This document shows positions 17,568-26,589 of a stretch of 64,000 nucleotides of DNA, in pieces. How positions within the stretch are numbered: position 1 is the stretch's first letter; each line of letters opens with the position of its first letter. Below the pieces are notes generated by a model. The model searched no databases. It was not told the DNA's origin and was given only the letters and a program-made list of their open reading frames with translations. Made by a program: the position numbers and the translations under genes. The stretch is from Buttiauxella sp049686335 (GTDB lineage: Bacteria > Pseudomonadota > Gammaproteobacteria > Enterobacterales > Enterobacteriaceae): contig NZ_JBAVHX010000023.1 of NCBI RefSeq assembly GCF_049686335.1, positions 1 to 64,000 of the forward strand, read 5' to 3'.

Positions 17568-17772
17568 CATCTGCGCTGCCCGCATTCCTTTAGACACACA
17601 TTCCATAGGTCTTTCATCTCTCAGCGACGCTTGCATGATGACCTGTTTCCTCGCTTTCTCGTTGTAGTGTAGAATGCGGCGTTTCAGGCAAAAGACAGCC
17701 ATTGACATCACGCTCTGTACAGCGCATTGCGCCGAGCTTTCCCGGATTTGTAAGGCATAAAAACCTCTAACT

Positions 17773-19572
17773 ATGAAGAATATACGTAACTTTTCTATTA
17801 TTGCCCACATCGACCACGGCAAATCGACGCTGTCTGACCGTATTATCCAAATTTGCGGTGGCCTGTCGGATCGTGAAATGGAGGCTCAGGTCCTCGATTC
17901 CATGGATCTGGAACGTGAGCGCGGAATTACCATTAAAGCGCAAAGCGTTACCCTGGATTACAAAGCAAGTGATGGTGAAACCTATCACCTGAATTTCATC
18001 GACACCCCAGGCCACGTAGACTTCTCTTATGAAGTTTCCCGCTCATTAGCGGCTTGTGAAGGTGCATTGCTGGTGGTGGATGCCGGTCAGGGCGTAGAAG
18101 CTCAGACCCTGGCAAACTGCTATACCGCGATGGAAATGGATCTGGAAGTGGTTCCTGTCCTGAACAAAATTGACCTGCCAGCAGCCGATCCTGAACGTGC
18201 TGCGCAAGAAATTGAAGATATCGTTGGCATTGATGCAGCAGATGCTGTGCGTTGCTCGGCAAAAACCGGTTTAGGTGTCACCGATGTTCTTGAACGTCTG
18301 GTTCGTGATATCCCAGGTCCTGAAGGTGATCCGGACGCGCCACTGCAGGCGCTGATCATTGACTCCTGGTTCGATAACTATCTTGGTGTTGTCTCTTTGG
18401 TCCGTATTAAAAACGGCACCATGAAGAAAGGCGATAAAATTAAAGTCATGAGTACCGGCCAGGTGTATAACGCTGACCGTCTGGGTATCTTTACGCCGAA
18501 ACGTGTTGACCGTGATGTGTTGGGTTGCGGCGAAGTAGGCTGGTTGGTCTGCGCAATCAAAGATATCCTGGGCGCACCGGTTGGCGATACCTTGACTCTT
18601 GCTCGTAACCCAGCAGAAAAAGCGCTGCCGGGCTTCAAAAAAGTGAAACCGCAGGTTTATGCCGGTCTGTTCCCTGTCAGCTCTGACGATTACGAGAACT
18701 TCCGTGATGCGTTGGGCAAACTGAGCCTGAACGATGCGTCTTTGTTCTATGAACCAGAAAGCTCTACCGCGTTGGGCTTCGGCTTCCGCTGTGGCTTCCT
18801 CGGTCTGCTGCACATGGAAATCATTCAGGAACGTCTGGAGCGTGAATACGATCTGGATCTGATTACCACTGCGCCAACCGTAGTTTACGAAGTTGAAACC
18901 ACCAGTGGTGAGACGATTTATGTCGATAGCCCATCCAAGCTGCCAGCGCTGAATAACATTGCTGAGTTGCGTGAGCCGATTGCTGAGTGTCACATGCTGA
19001 TGCCTCAGGAATATCTGGGTAGCGTTATCACTCTATGTATCGAGAAGCGTGGCGTGCAGACCAACATGGTTTACCACGGTAACCAGGTTGCGCTGACCTA
19101 TGAAATCCCAATGGCTGAAGTGGTACTCGACTTCTTCGACCGCCTGAAATCAACGTCCCGTGGCTATGCTTCCCTGGACTATAACTTCAAACGCTTCCAG
19201 GCATCAGACATGGTGCGCGTAGACGTATTGATTAACGGCGATCGCGTTGATGCCCTTGCATTGATCACTCACCGTGGCAACTCGCAGTTCCGTGGACGCC
19301 AGTTGGTCGAGAAGATGCAAGAGCTGATCCCTCGTCAACAATTCGACATCGCGATTCAGGCGGCAATCGGCGCACATATCATTGCGCGTTCGACCGTAAA
19401 ACAGTTGCGTAAAAACGTATTAGCAAAATGCTACGGCGGTGACGTAAGCCGTAAGAAAAAGCTGCTGCAGAAACAGAAAGACGGTAAGAAGCGTATGAAG
19501 CAAGTCGGTAACGTCGAATTGCCTCAGGAAGCGTTCCTCGCCATTCTCCATGTTGGCAAAGACGGCAAATAA
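17773..19572 (+). CDS. lepA: Elongation factor 4 LepA
   Basis: Translational GTPase that acts on stalled ribosomes and aids initiation and 30S maturation. The 599-residue protein (same as E. coli) has G1 AHIDHGKST, G3 DTPGH, G4 NKID, EF-Tu-like and EF-G-like domains, and the LepA-specific C-terminal domain (NVLAKCYGGDVSRKKKLL). It starts 205 bases after rseC and is followed 14 bases later by lepB. Confidence 0.98.
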   Translation: MKNIRNFSIIAHIDHGKSTLSDRIIQICGGLSDREMEAQVLDSMDLERERGITIKAQSVTLDYKASDGETYHLNFIDTPGHVDFSYEVSRSLAACEGALLVVDAGQGVEAQTLANCYTAMEMDLEVVPVLNKIDLPAADPERAAQEIEDIVGIDAADAVRCSAKTGLGVTDVLERLVRDIPGPEGDPDAPLQALIIDSWFDNYLGVVSLVRIKNGTMKKGDKIKVMSTGQVYNADRLGIFTPKRVDRDVLGCGEVGWLVCAIKDILGAPVGDTLTLARNPAEKALPGFKKVKPQVYAGLFPVSSDDYENFRDALGKLSLNDASLFYEPESSTALGFGFRCGFLGLLHMEIIQERLEREYDLDLITTAPTVVYEVETTSGETIYVDSPSKLPALNNIAELREPIAECHMLMPQEYLGSVITLCIEKRGVQTNMVYHGNQVALTYEIPMAEVVLDFFDRLKSTSRGYASLDYNFKRFQASDMVRVDVLINGDRVDALALITHRGNSQFRGRQLVEKMQELIPRQQFDIAIQAAIGAHIIARSTVKQLRKNVLAKCYGGDVSRKKKLLQKQKDGKKRMKQVGNVELPQEAFLAILHVGKDGK

Positions 19573-19586
19573 TTTAAGGAGTTGGC

Positions 19587-20561
19587 ATGGCGAATATGTT
19601 TGCGCTAATCCTCGTGATTGCGACGCTGGTAACGGGTCTTCTATGGTGTATTGATAAATTTATCTTTGCGCCAAAGCGTCGGGAAAAACAGGCGGCAGCG
19701 CAAGCTGCCACTGGCGATGCACTTGATAGCAAAACGCTAAAAAAAGTTGCACCGAAACCAGGTTGGTTAGAAACGGGGGCATCCGTATTCCCGGTGCTCG
19801 CTATTGTATTGATTGTGCGTTCGTTTGTTTACGAACCGTTCCAGATCCCATCAGGATCAATGATGCCAACGTTATTAATTGGCGATTTTATTCTGGTGGA
19901 GAAATTTGCTTACGGTATTAAAGATCCGATTTACCAGAAAACGCTCATCGAAACCGGTCATCCAAAACGTGGCGATATTGTGGTGTTCAAATATCCACAA
20001 GATCCGCGTCTTGATTACATCAAGCGTGCAGTCGGCTTGCCAGGCGACCGTGTTAGCTACGATCCTGTCGCCAAAGAAGTGACTGTTCAGCCAAATTGTA
20101 GTTCTGGTCAGGCATGTGATAACGCGTTGCCAATCACTTATAGCAATGTTGAACCTGGTGATTTTGTGCAGACTTTCGCGCGCCGTAACGGTGGAGAAGC
20201 AAACTCCGGTTTCTTCGAGTTGCCGTTAAACCAGACTAAAGAAAACGGTATCCGTCTGTCTGAGCGCAAAGAAACACTGGGAGACGTGACGCACCGCATT
20301 CTGACCGTACCAATTGCACAAGACCAACTGGGGATGTACTACCAGCAACCGGGTCAACAACTGGCAACGTGGATTGTGCCGCCGGGTCATTACTTCATGA
20401 TGGGTGATAACCGCGATAACAGCGCTGATAGCCGTTATTGGGGCTTTGTTCCTGAGGCAAATCTGGTAGGTAAAGCGACCGCAATCTGGATGAGTTTTGA
20501 GAAACAAGAGGGTGAATGGCCAACGGGTGTTCGTTTAAGCCGTATTGGCGGAATTCATTGA
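19587..20561 (+). CDS. lepB: Signal peptidase I LepB
   Basis: Inner-membrane serine protease that removes signal peptides from exported proteins. The 324-residue protein (E. coli identical in length) has two N-terminal membrane segments (about 4-22 and 62-77) and a periplasmic catalytic domain with the Ser-Lys dyad: Ser91 in SGSMMPT and Lys146 in YIKRAVGLPGD. The late box GDNRDNSADSRYWG is intact. It is translated just after lepA from an AAGGAG site. Confidence 0.98.
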   Translation: MANMFALILVIATLVTGLLWCIDKFIFAPKRREKQAAAQAATGDALDSKTLKKVAPKPGWLETGASVFPVLAIVLIVRSFVYEPFQIPSGSMMPTLLIGDFILVEKFAYGIKDPIYQKTLIETGHPKRGDIVVFKYPQDPRLDYIKRAVGLPGDRVSYDPVAKEVTVQPNCSSGQACDNALPITYSNVEPGDFVQTFARRNGGEANSGFFELPLNQTKENGIRLSERKETLGDVTHRILTVPIAQDQLGMYYQQPGQQLATWIVPPGHYFMMGDNRDNSADSRYWGFVPEANLVGKATAIWMSFEKQEGEWPTGVRLSRIGGIH

Positions 20562-20580
20562 TCAATTAAATCCATTCAAG

Positions 20581-20730
20581 TGACGACATACCTTGTCGTT
20601 GCGTATAGAATATCCCCCCGTATTAGGCTGGCTCCCGTAAGGGAGCCACGGCAAACGAAACAGCGTTGGTTCTCTTCTTCAGGTCTGTTCCGTGTGCTGA
20701 ATAATTGACGCATTCATTAATTGGTATCGC
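20581..20730 (+). promoter_or_regulatory. rnc promoter and RNase III-target leader hairpin
   Basis: A promoter-like pair (TGACGA at 20581-20586, TATAGA at 20604-20609, 17-base spacing) precedes a perfect 7-bp hairpin, GGCTCCC-GTAA-GGGAGCC (20630-20647). It sits where the E. coli rnc leader stem cut by RNase III lies, so autoregulation of rnc mRNA is likely. Confidence 0.65.
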
Positions 20731-21411
20731 ATGAACCCCATCGTAATTAATAGGCTGCAGCGTAAGCTGGGCTACACTTTTGTACATCAGGATCTGTTGC
20801 AACAGGCATTAACGCATCGCAGTGCCAGCAGCAAACATAATGAGCGTCTTGAGTTTTTAGGCGACTCCATTCTTAGCTACGTTATTGCAAACGCGCTTTA
20901 TCATCGTTTTCCTCGTGTAGATGAAGGCGATATGAGCCGTATGCGTGCGACGCTGGTACGCGGAAATACGCTGGCAGAAATTGCCCGCGAATTCGAATTA
21001 GGCGAATGTCTGCGCCTTGGGCCGGGCGAATTGAAAAGTGGCGGTTTCCGTCGCGAATCTATTCTGGCCGATACCGTCGAAGCCTTAATTGGTGGCGTGT
21101 TCCTCGACAGCGATATCCAGAATGTTGAGCGTTTAATTCTTTCCTGGTATCAATCTCGTTTGGATGAAATTAGCCCAGGCGACAAGCAAAAAGACCCTAA
21201 GACGCGTCTGCAAGAGTATTTGCAGGGTCGCCACTTGCCACTGCCATCTTATTTGGTTGTGCAGGTTCGTGGTGAAGCGCACGATCAGGAATTTACCATT
21301 CACTGTCAGGTGAGTGGCCTGCCTGAGCCGGTGATTGGTACCGGTTCAAGCCGCCGTAAAGCGGAACAGGCTGCAGCTGAGCAGGCGCTTATCAAGCTGG
21401 AGCTGGAATAA
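20731..21411 (+). CDS. rnc: Ribonuclease III
   Basis: Double-strand-specific endoribonuclease that processes rRNA precursors and many mRNAs, including its own leader. The 226-residue protein has the RNase III signature ERLEFLGDSIL (catalytic Glu and Asp), a second acidic cluster DTVEALIGGVFLD, and a C-terminal double-stranded RNA-binding domain (from about 155, DPKTRLQEYLQGR). Its TAA shares a base with the era ATG. Confidence 0.98.
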   Translation: MNPIVINRLQRKLGYTFVHQDLLQQALTHRSASSKHNERLEFLGDSILSYVIANALYHRFPRVDEGDMSRMRATLVRGNTLAEIAREFELGECLRLGPGELKSGGFRRESILADTVEALIGGVFLDSDIQNVERLILSWYQSRLDEISPGDKQKDPKTRLQEYLQGRHLPLPSYLVVQVRGEAHDQEFTIHCQVSGLPEPVIGTGSSRRKAEQAAAEQALIKLELE

Positions 21412-22319
21412 TGAGCGAAGAACAAACCTTTTGCGGATTCGTGGCCATCGTTGGTCGCCCGAATGTCGGCAAATCCACGCTGCTAAACCAGTTGCTTGGG
21501 CAAAAAATCTCTATCACTTCCCGTAAAGCGCAGACCACTCGTCACCGCATTATGGGTATCCATACTGAAGGCCCGTATCAGGCAATTTATGTTGATACCC
21601 CAGGGCTGCACATGGAAGAAAAACGCGCGATCAACCGCCTGATGAACAAAGCGGCGAGCAGCTCTATCGGTGACGTTGAGCTGGTTATCTTTGTAGTTGA
21701 AGGGACGAAGTGGACCGCAGACGATGAGATGGTGCTCAACAAGCTGCGTGACGCTCGCGCGCCGGTGATTCTGGCGGTGAACAAAGTTGACAACGTTCAG
21801 GATAAAGGCGTTTTGCTGCCGCATCTGCAGTTCCTCGGCAGCCAGATGAACTTCCTCGATATCGTGCCTATCTCTGCTGAGAATGGCATGAACGTGGACA
21901 CAATCGCCAGCATCGTTCGTAAACGTCTGCCAGAAGCGATTCATCACTTCCCGGAAGATTACATCACCGACCGTTCACAGCGTTTCATGGCATCTGAAAT
22001 CATCCGTGAAAAACTGATGCGTTTCCTCGGTGCTGAGTTGCCGTATTCTGTTACCGTTGAAATCGAGCAATTCGTGTCTAACGCCCGTGGCGGTTTCGAC
22101 ATTAATGGCCTGATTCTGGTTGAACGTGAAGGCCAGAAGAAGATGGTAATTGGCAACAAAGGCGCCAAGATCAAAACCATCGGTATTGAAGCGCGTAAAG
22201 ACATGGAAGAGATGTTCGAAGCCAAAATCCACCTTGAACTGTGGGTTAAGGTTAAATCCGGTTGGGCTGATGACGAGCGCGCACTGCGTAGCTTGGGCTA
22301 TACTGACGATTTGAAATAA
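21411..22319 (+). CDS. era: GTPase Era
   Basis: Ribosome-assembly GTPase that binds 16S rRNA near its 3' end. The 302-residue protein has G1 GRPNVGKST, G3 DTPGLH, G4 NKVD, and a C-terminal KH RNA-binding domain (VIGNKGAKIKTIG). It is translationally coupled to rnc by a one-base overlap and followed by recO four bases later. Confidence 0.98.
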   Translation: MSEEQTFCGFVAIVGRPNVGKSTLLNQLLGQKISITSRKAQTTRHRIMGIHTEGPYQAIYVDTPGLHMEEKRAINRLMNKAASSSIGDVELVIFVVEGTKWTADDEMVLNKLRDARAPVILAVNKVDNVQDKGVLLPHLQFLGSQMNFLDIVPISAENGMNVDTIASIVRKRLPEAIHHFPEDYITDRSQRFMASEIIREKLMRFLGAELPYSVTVEIEQFVSNARGGFDINGLILVEREGQKKMVIGNKGAKIKTIGIEARKDMEEMFEAKIHLELWVKVKSGWADDERALRSLGYTDDLK

Positions 22320-22323
22320 GAAA

Positions 22324-23061
22324 ATGGAAGGCTGGCAACGGGCTTTTGTCCTGCATAGTCGCCCCTGGAGCGAAACCAGCCTTCTGCTTGACCTCTTTTC
22401 TGAAGAGTCCGGGCGCGTTCGTTTAATTGCGAAAGGCGCTCGTTCTCGTCGCTCTAATCTTAAAGGGACGCTACAACCCTTTACCCCCTTGTTAGTTCGC
22501 TGGGGCGGTCGTGGTGAAGTCAAAACACTGCGAAGCGCCGAAGCTGTCTCACTGGCTCTCCCGCTTAGTGGTATCACGCTCTACAGCGGCCTGTACGTGA
22601 ATGAACTGGTTTCTCGCGTGCTGGAAGATGAAACGCGTTTCTCTGAATTATTCTTCGATTACCTCCATTGCATTCAGGCATTAGCAGGAACGAGCGGCTC
22701 ACCCGAACCGGCTTTGCGCCGTTTTGAATTGGCTCTGCTCGGGCACCTGGGATATGGCGTGGATTTCTTGCACTGCGCCGGAAGTGGGGAAGAAGTTAGC
22801 GATACCATGACTTATCGCTATCGTGAAGAGAAAGGGTTTATCGCCAGCCTGGTGGTGGATAATCGCAGTTTCACCGGACATGAATTAAAAGCCCTCGCGA
22901 ACCGCGAATTTCCTGATGTTGCAACCTTACGCGCCGCAAAACGCTTTACCCGTATGGCATTGAAACCCTATCTGGGTGGCAAACCCCTTAAAAGCCGCGA
23001 ATTATTCCGCCAGTTTGTGCCGAAAAAACCACCAATTAAATCACCTCAAGACCCGCAATAA
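22324..23061 (+). CDS. recO: DNA repair protein RecO
   Basis: Works with RecF and RecR to load RecA on SSB-coated single-stranded DNA. The 245-residue protein (E. coli 242) has the N-terminal OB fold (residues 1-80, WQRAFVLHSRPWSETS), a helical domain, and the conserved ELALLGHLGYG. The C-terminal tail PIKSPQDPQ is slightly longer than in E. coli. Part of the rnc-era-recO unit. Confidence 0.96.
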   Translation: MEGWQRAFVLHSRPWSETSLLLDLFSEESGRVRLIAKGARSRRSNLKGTLQPFTPLLVRWGGRGEVKTLRSAEAVSLALPLSGITLYSGLYVNELVSRVLEDETRFSELFFDYLHCIQALAGTSGSPEPALRRFELALLGHLGYGVDFLHCAGSGEEVSDTMTYRYREEKGFIASLVVDNRSFTGHELKALANREFPDVATLRAAKRFTRMALKPYLGGKPLKSRELFRQFVPKKPPIKSPQDPQ

Positions 23062-23138
23062 CGCCTTATCGTAGCCATGCTTTCCTCACCGGGTGTAAAC
23101 TGCCGGAACTCAAACCTGTTCTGACCTCGAGGATTGTC

Positions 23139-23870
23139 ATGGCTGAATTACTGTTAGGCGTAAACATTGATCACATCGCAACTTTGCGTAATGCACGTGG
23201 CACGGCATATCCTGACCCAGTGCAGGCGGCATTTATCTGCGAGCAAGCAGGAGCTGACGGTATTACGGTTCACCTGCGCGAAGATCGCCGCCACATTACC
23301 GACCGCGATGTGCGTATTCTGCGCCAGACCCTCGACACCCGTATGAATCTGGAAATGGCCGTCACCGAAGAGATGATTGGCATTGCTTGCGAGACTAAAC
23401 CGCATTTCTGTTGCCTGGTGCCGGAAAAGCGTCAGGAAGTGACGACCGAAGGTGGGCTGGATGTCGCCGGTCAGCTGGATAAAATGCGCGATGCCTGCAA
23501 ACGCCTCGCCGATGCCGGTATTCTGGTTTCCCTGTTTATCGACGCCGACCACGCGCAAATTGATGCTGCCGTCGCCGTGGGCGCGCCATATATCGAAATT
23601 CATACTGGTTGCTACGCCGATGCAAAAGACGAAGCGACTCAGGCCAAAGAACTGGCACGTATTGCAGAAGCGGCAACTTATGCCGCAGGAAAAGGCCTGA
23701 AAGTGAATGCCGGACATGGTCTGACTTATCACAACGTTAAAGCCATTGCTCGTCTGCCTGAAATGCATGAACTGAATATCGGCCATGCGATTATTGGTCG
23801 CGCCGTGATGAGCGGTTTGAAAGATGCAGTCGCAGAAATGAAACGCCTGATGCAGGAAGCGCGTAGCTAA
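23139..23870 (+). CDS. pdxJ: Pyridoxine 5'-phosphate synthase PdxJ
   Basis: Condenses 1-deoxyxylulose 5-phosphate with 3-amino-2-oxopropyl phosphate to pyridoxine phosphate, the last ring-forming step of the DXP-dependent vitamin B6 route. A 243-residue TIM barrel with conserved GVNIDHIATLRNARGT, HLREDRRHI and NAGHGLTYHN. It shares one base with acpS (TAATG). Confidence 0.97.
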   Translation: MAELLLGVNIDHIATLRNARGTAYPDPVQAAFICEQAGADGITVHLREDRRHITDRDVRILRQTLDTRMNLEMAVTEEMIGIACETKPHFCCLVPEKRQEVTTEGGLDVAGQLDKMRDACKRLADAGILVSLFIDADHAQIDAAVAVGAPYIEIHTGCYADAKDEATQAKELARIAEAATYAAGKGLKVNAGHGLTYHNVKAIARLPEMHELNIGHAIIGRAVMSGLKDAVAEMKRLMQEARS

Positions 23871-24250
23871 TGGCCATTCTCGGCCTTGGCACTGATATCG
23901 TTGAGATAGCGCGCATAGAAAGCGTTATCTCGCGTTCGGGCGACCGACTGGCGAAGCGTGTGCTGAGCGCCAATGAATGGCTGCAATATCAAGCGCACCA
24001 GCAACCGGTGCGCTTTCTCGCCAAACGTTTTGCGGTAAAGGAAGCGGCGGCCAAAGCCTTTGGCACCGGAATACGTAACGGGCTGGCGTTTAATCAGTTC
24101 GAAGTGTTTAACGATCCGCTCGGTAAACCACAGTTACGTTTTTGGGAAGAGGCGGAGCGAGTGGCGCAAAGAATGGGCGTTCGTTCGGTGCATGTTACGC
24201 TTGCTGATGAACGCCATTACGCCTGTGCGACCGTGATTATTGAGAATTAG
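23870..24250 (+). CDS. acpS: Holo-[acyl-carrier-protein] synthase AcpS
   Basis: Transfers 4'-phosphopantetheine from CoA to Ser of acyl carrier protein. The 126-residue protein has the group-I phosphopantetheinyl transferase motifs GLGTDIVEIARIE (Mg-binding Asp) and RFAVKEAAAKAFGTGI. The start is coupled to the pdxJ stop. Converges with yfhL, overlapping 4 bases. Confidence 0.97.
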   Translation: MAILGLGTDIVEIARIESVISRSGDRLAKRVLSANEWLQYQAHQQPVRFLAKRFAVKEAAAKAFGTGIRNGLAFNQFEVFNDPLGKPQLRFWEEAERVAQRMGVRSVHVTLADERHYACATVIIEN

Positions 24251-24507
24251 AGTTTGTCGGCGTGGTGCAACTGTACAAACTTGTCCCACAGTTGCTCTTC
24301 GTTCTCGACGCGTGCCGGATCGCTGATGATGGTATTCGGGATCGGGCAAACTTTCTGGCAGGTAGGTGTTTCGTAGTGCCCGACGCATTCGGTGCAGCGA
24401 TCGGTGTTGATCTCATAAATACTATCCCCCATGGAAATGGCTTCGTTCGGGCACTCCGGCTCGCACATATCGCAGTTAATACATTTTTTAGTGATGAGCA
24501 GCGCCAT
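24247..24507 (-). CDS. yfhL: Ferredoxin-like protein YfhL
   Basis: An 86-residue 2[4Fe-4S] ferredoxin of the Alvin type. Cluster motifs are CINCDMCEPECP (C-x2-C-x2-C-x3-C) and a second set with CTECVGHYETPTCQKVCP, where the insert between second and third cysteines is characteristic. The redox partner is not known from the sequence. It is monocistronic or read with yfhH. Confidence 0.93.
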   Translation of the reverse strand: MALLITKKCINCDMCEPECPNEAISMGDSIYEINTDRCTECVGHYETPTCQKVCPIPNTIISDPARVENEEQLWDKFVQLHHADKL

Positions 24508-24562
24508 GGGAAGATCTCGATAACAACAGAAACAGGGCGGGCATTATACGCCCAAACTCCGG

Positions 24563-25411
24563 TCAAACCAGTTTTTTTACCAGCGCTTCACTGTGACGGA
24601 TCCGTTTTGGCGCGTGTTCAAGATCACGCTGCACTAACGCCATAAACAGAAGATCAGTGAGCATCATCTGCGCACTGGTAGATGAAATCGCCGCGCTGCG
24701 CGTTGCTTGTTCTTCAGCGATGGTATACAGACAAAGCGTGGCGCGTTGCTGTAAAGCGTTAGGTGTAAACCCGGTAATGGCGAGGATTTTTGCGCCGGTG
24801 CGCAGTGTTTCATCGGCAGCGAGATTTATCTCACGCCGTTCACCAGAATAGGAAATCGCCAGCAGCACATCGTCGCTGCTCGAGGCTTGCGCCGTCGCCA
24901 GTAATGCGTGCATGTCTTGCTCAGCCACCGCGTTAATGCCAATTTTCATCAGCTTCCAGGCAAAATTCTTAGCCACCAGGCCGGACGCGCCAATGCCTAC
25001 AAGCAACACACGCCGTGCGTTTCGCAACATATCCACACTCGCCAGCAGCTTCTCTTCGCTGTTGACATCAAGTGTTGCGTGCATCGCCGCCATATTATCC
25101 TTTATAAGCTTTTCGCCCACTAAACGCAGCGGGTCATCACCCAAAATCAGATTGTGAACCGGGACGGACTGCAATTCCTGGTGGCTTGCCAGCGCTTCGC
25201 TGATTGCCAGTTTGAGGGCCGGAAACCCTTTGAATCCCAGCTTTTGGGAAAACTTCACGACGCTTGACTGGCTCACGCCTGCTTCAGCAGCAAGTTGCTG
25301 TGAACTTAGATGACGGGCGTAGTCGGGCTTCTCCAGCAAAAAGTCAGCCAGTCTACGGTCACTTTGTGCAAGCGTTGGGTAGCGGCTTCGAATACGCAAT
25401 AAGCAGTTCAT
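24563..25411 (-). CDS. yfhH: RpiR/MurR-family regulator (YfhH)
   Basis: A 282-residue transcription factor: N-terminal HTH_6 domain (about 1-78, LLRIRSRYPTLAQSDRRLADFLL and AGVSQSSVVKFSQKLGF) and a C-terminal SIS sugar-phosphate-binding domain (about 120-250, VGIGASGLVAKNFAWKLMKIG). Length equals E. coli YfhH. The ATG at 25411 follows AGAGG; a TTG eight codons upstream is less likely. It is divergent from murQ and a PTS gene, so N-acetylmuramate 6-phosphate is a likely ligand and it may act as a MurR here. This is inference from context. Confidence 0.85.
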   Translation of the reverse strand: MNCLLRIRSRYPTLAQSDRRLADFLLEKPDYARHLSSQQLAAEAGVSQSSVVKFSQKLGFKGFPALKLAISEALASHQELQSVPVHNLILGDDPLRLVGEKLIKDNMAAMHATLDVNSEEKLLASVDMLRNARRVLLVGIGASGLVAKNFAWKLMKIGINAVAEQDMHALLATAQASSSDDVLLAISYSGERREINLAADETLRTGAKILAITGFTPNALQQRATLCLYTIAEEQATRSAAISSTSAQMMLTDLLFMALVQRDLEHAPKRIRHSEALVKKLV

Positions 25412-25434
25412 TTCCTCTCCAGTCCGTCGGGTCA

Positions 25435-25456
25435 ATTATGTGAGCAACTCCATAAT
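25435..25456. promoter_or_regulatory. Candidate operator between yfhH and murQ
   Basis: ATTATG-N10-CATAAT is an exact inverted repeat in the 126-bp divergent interval. A related half, ATTCCATTATG, lies nearer murQ (25490-25500). It is a reasonable binding site for the dimeric YfhH regulator, but no motif from the literature was matched. Confidence 0.35.
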
Positions 25457-25534
25457 AACGTAAATTACGCTCGCCTGAATGAATTTAATATTCCATTATG
25501 TGTAATCTTTACGGAATTAAATATTCAAAGGTGC

Positions 25535-26437
25535 ATGATGAATCTCGGCTCACTCGTTTCTGAAACTCGCAATCCACAAACTATGGATCTCGATTGCCTC
25601 TCCACGCTGGAAATGGTTCAGCGTTTTAATCAACAGGATGCCCTGGTGGCGGGCGCAGTCGAAAAAACGCTGCCAGAGGTGGCCAAAGCTGTCGATGCCG
25701 CAGCGGCCTCATTGCAGGCTGGTGGCCGTTTGATTTATATGGGAGCGGGAACCAGTGGGCGTTTAGGCGTGCTGGATGCCTCTGAATGCCCGCCGACTTT
25801 TGGTGTCCAACATGGCCTGGTGATTGGTTTAATCGCCGGTGGCCCGGGTGCGTTACTGAAAGCGGTTGAAGGTGCTGAAGATAATCAGCAATTGGGTGAG
25901 GACGACCTGAAAGAGCTTGGGCTTACTGCAAACGATATGGTGGTTGGGCTTGCCGCGTCAGGGCGTACGCCTTATGTGATTGGCGGTTTGCGTTATGCAC
26001 GTCACCTTGGCTGTCGTACTGCGGCTATCTCCTGTAACCCGGGTTCGGCTATCGCGCTGGAAGCTGAAATTGCTATTTCGCCGGTTGTTGGGCCAGAAGC
26101 ATTAACCGGCTCGACACGTCTGAAATCAGGCACCGCGCAAAAACTGGTCCTGAACATGATTTCCACCGGCGCGATGGTGAAACTGGGCAAGGTCTACCAG
26201 AACCTGATGGTCGATATGAAAGCCACCAATATTAAGCTGGTGGACCGCGCATGCCGTATCGTGATTGAAGCGACAGGCGCGACACGCATCGATGCCGAAA
26301 ACGCGCTCAAACAGACGGATTACGAAGTCAAACCCGCCATTTTAATGATACTCACCGGTGTCGATGCAAAGACCGCCCACACGCGTCTGGCTGACAGCAG
26401 TGGTTATCTTCGCTCAGCCCTTAGCCAATCTCAGTAG
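25535..26437 (+). CDS. murQ: N-acetylmuramic acid 6-phosphate etherase MurQ
   Basis: Cleaves the lactyl ether of MurNAc-6-phosphate, giving GlcNAc-6-phosphate and lactate, in recycling or use of cell-wall sugar. The 300-residue SIS-domain protein has the etherase signature GAGTSGRLGVLDASECPPTFG and GLAASGRTPYVIGGL, TAAISCNPGS and a C-terminal helical part. It is only moderately similar to E. coli MurQ, so it may be a second lineage of the enzyme. Two adjacent ATGs (25535, 25538) are possible starts. Confidence 0.92.
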   Translation: MMNLGSLVSETRNPQTMDLDCLSTLEMVQRFNQQDALVAGAVEKTLPEVAKAVDAAAASLQAGGRLIYMGAGTSGRLGVLDASECPPTFGVQHGLVIGLIAGGPGALLKAVEGAEDNQQLGEDDLKELGLTANDMVVGLAASGRTPYVIGGLRYARHLGCRTAAISCNPGSAIALEAEIAISPVVGPEALTGSTRLKSGTAQKLVLNMISTGAMVKLGKVYQNLMVDMKATNIKLVDRACRIVIEATGATRIDAENALKQTDYEVKPAILMILTGVDAKTAHTRLADSSGYLRSALSQSQ

Positions 26438-26454
26438 GGCTATTTTATTTGCCA

Positions 26455-26531
26455 TTTTGAACCAGGGCAGTGCTCAAAATCCTCACGTACTACGTGTACG
26501 TTCCGGTTGCTGCGCGCTGTCCGTGTTCAAA
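26455..26531. repeat. Palindromic intergenic element between murQ and murP
   Basis: Arms TTTGAACCAGGGCAG and CTGTCCGTGTTCAAA pair at 12 of 15 positions and enclose a second hairpin CGTAC-TACGT-GTACG (26486-26500). It resembles palindromic repeats I have seen in enterobacterial spacers, but I cannot name the class. It could stop or attenuate transcription between the two genes. Confidence 0.55.
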
Positions 26532-26589
26532 CTGACTGCAACAATAACGCCTACTGGGATAGGCTATAACTAAAAGCAGGCTCTGAATC

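Noticed and set aside
18271..18993. 240-codon frame opposite lepA
   Set aside because: Shadow of lepA; long antisense frames are common in codon-biased genes.
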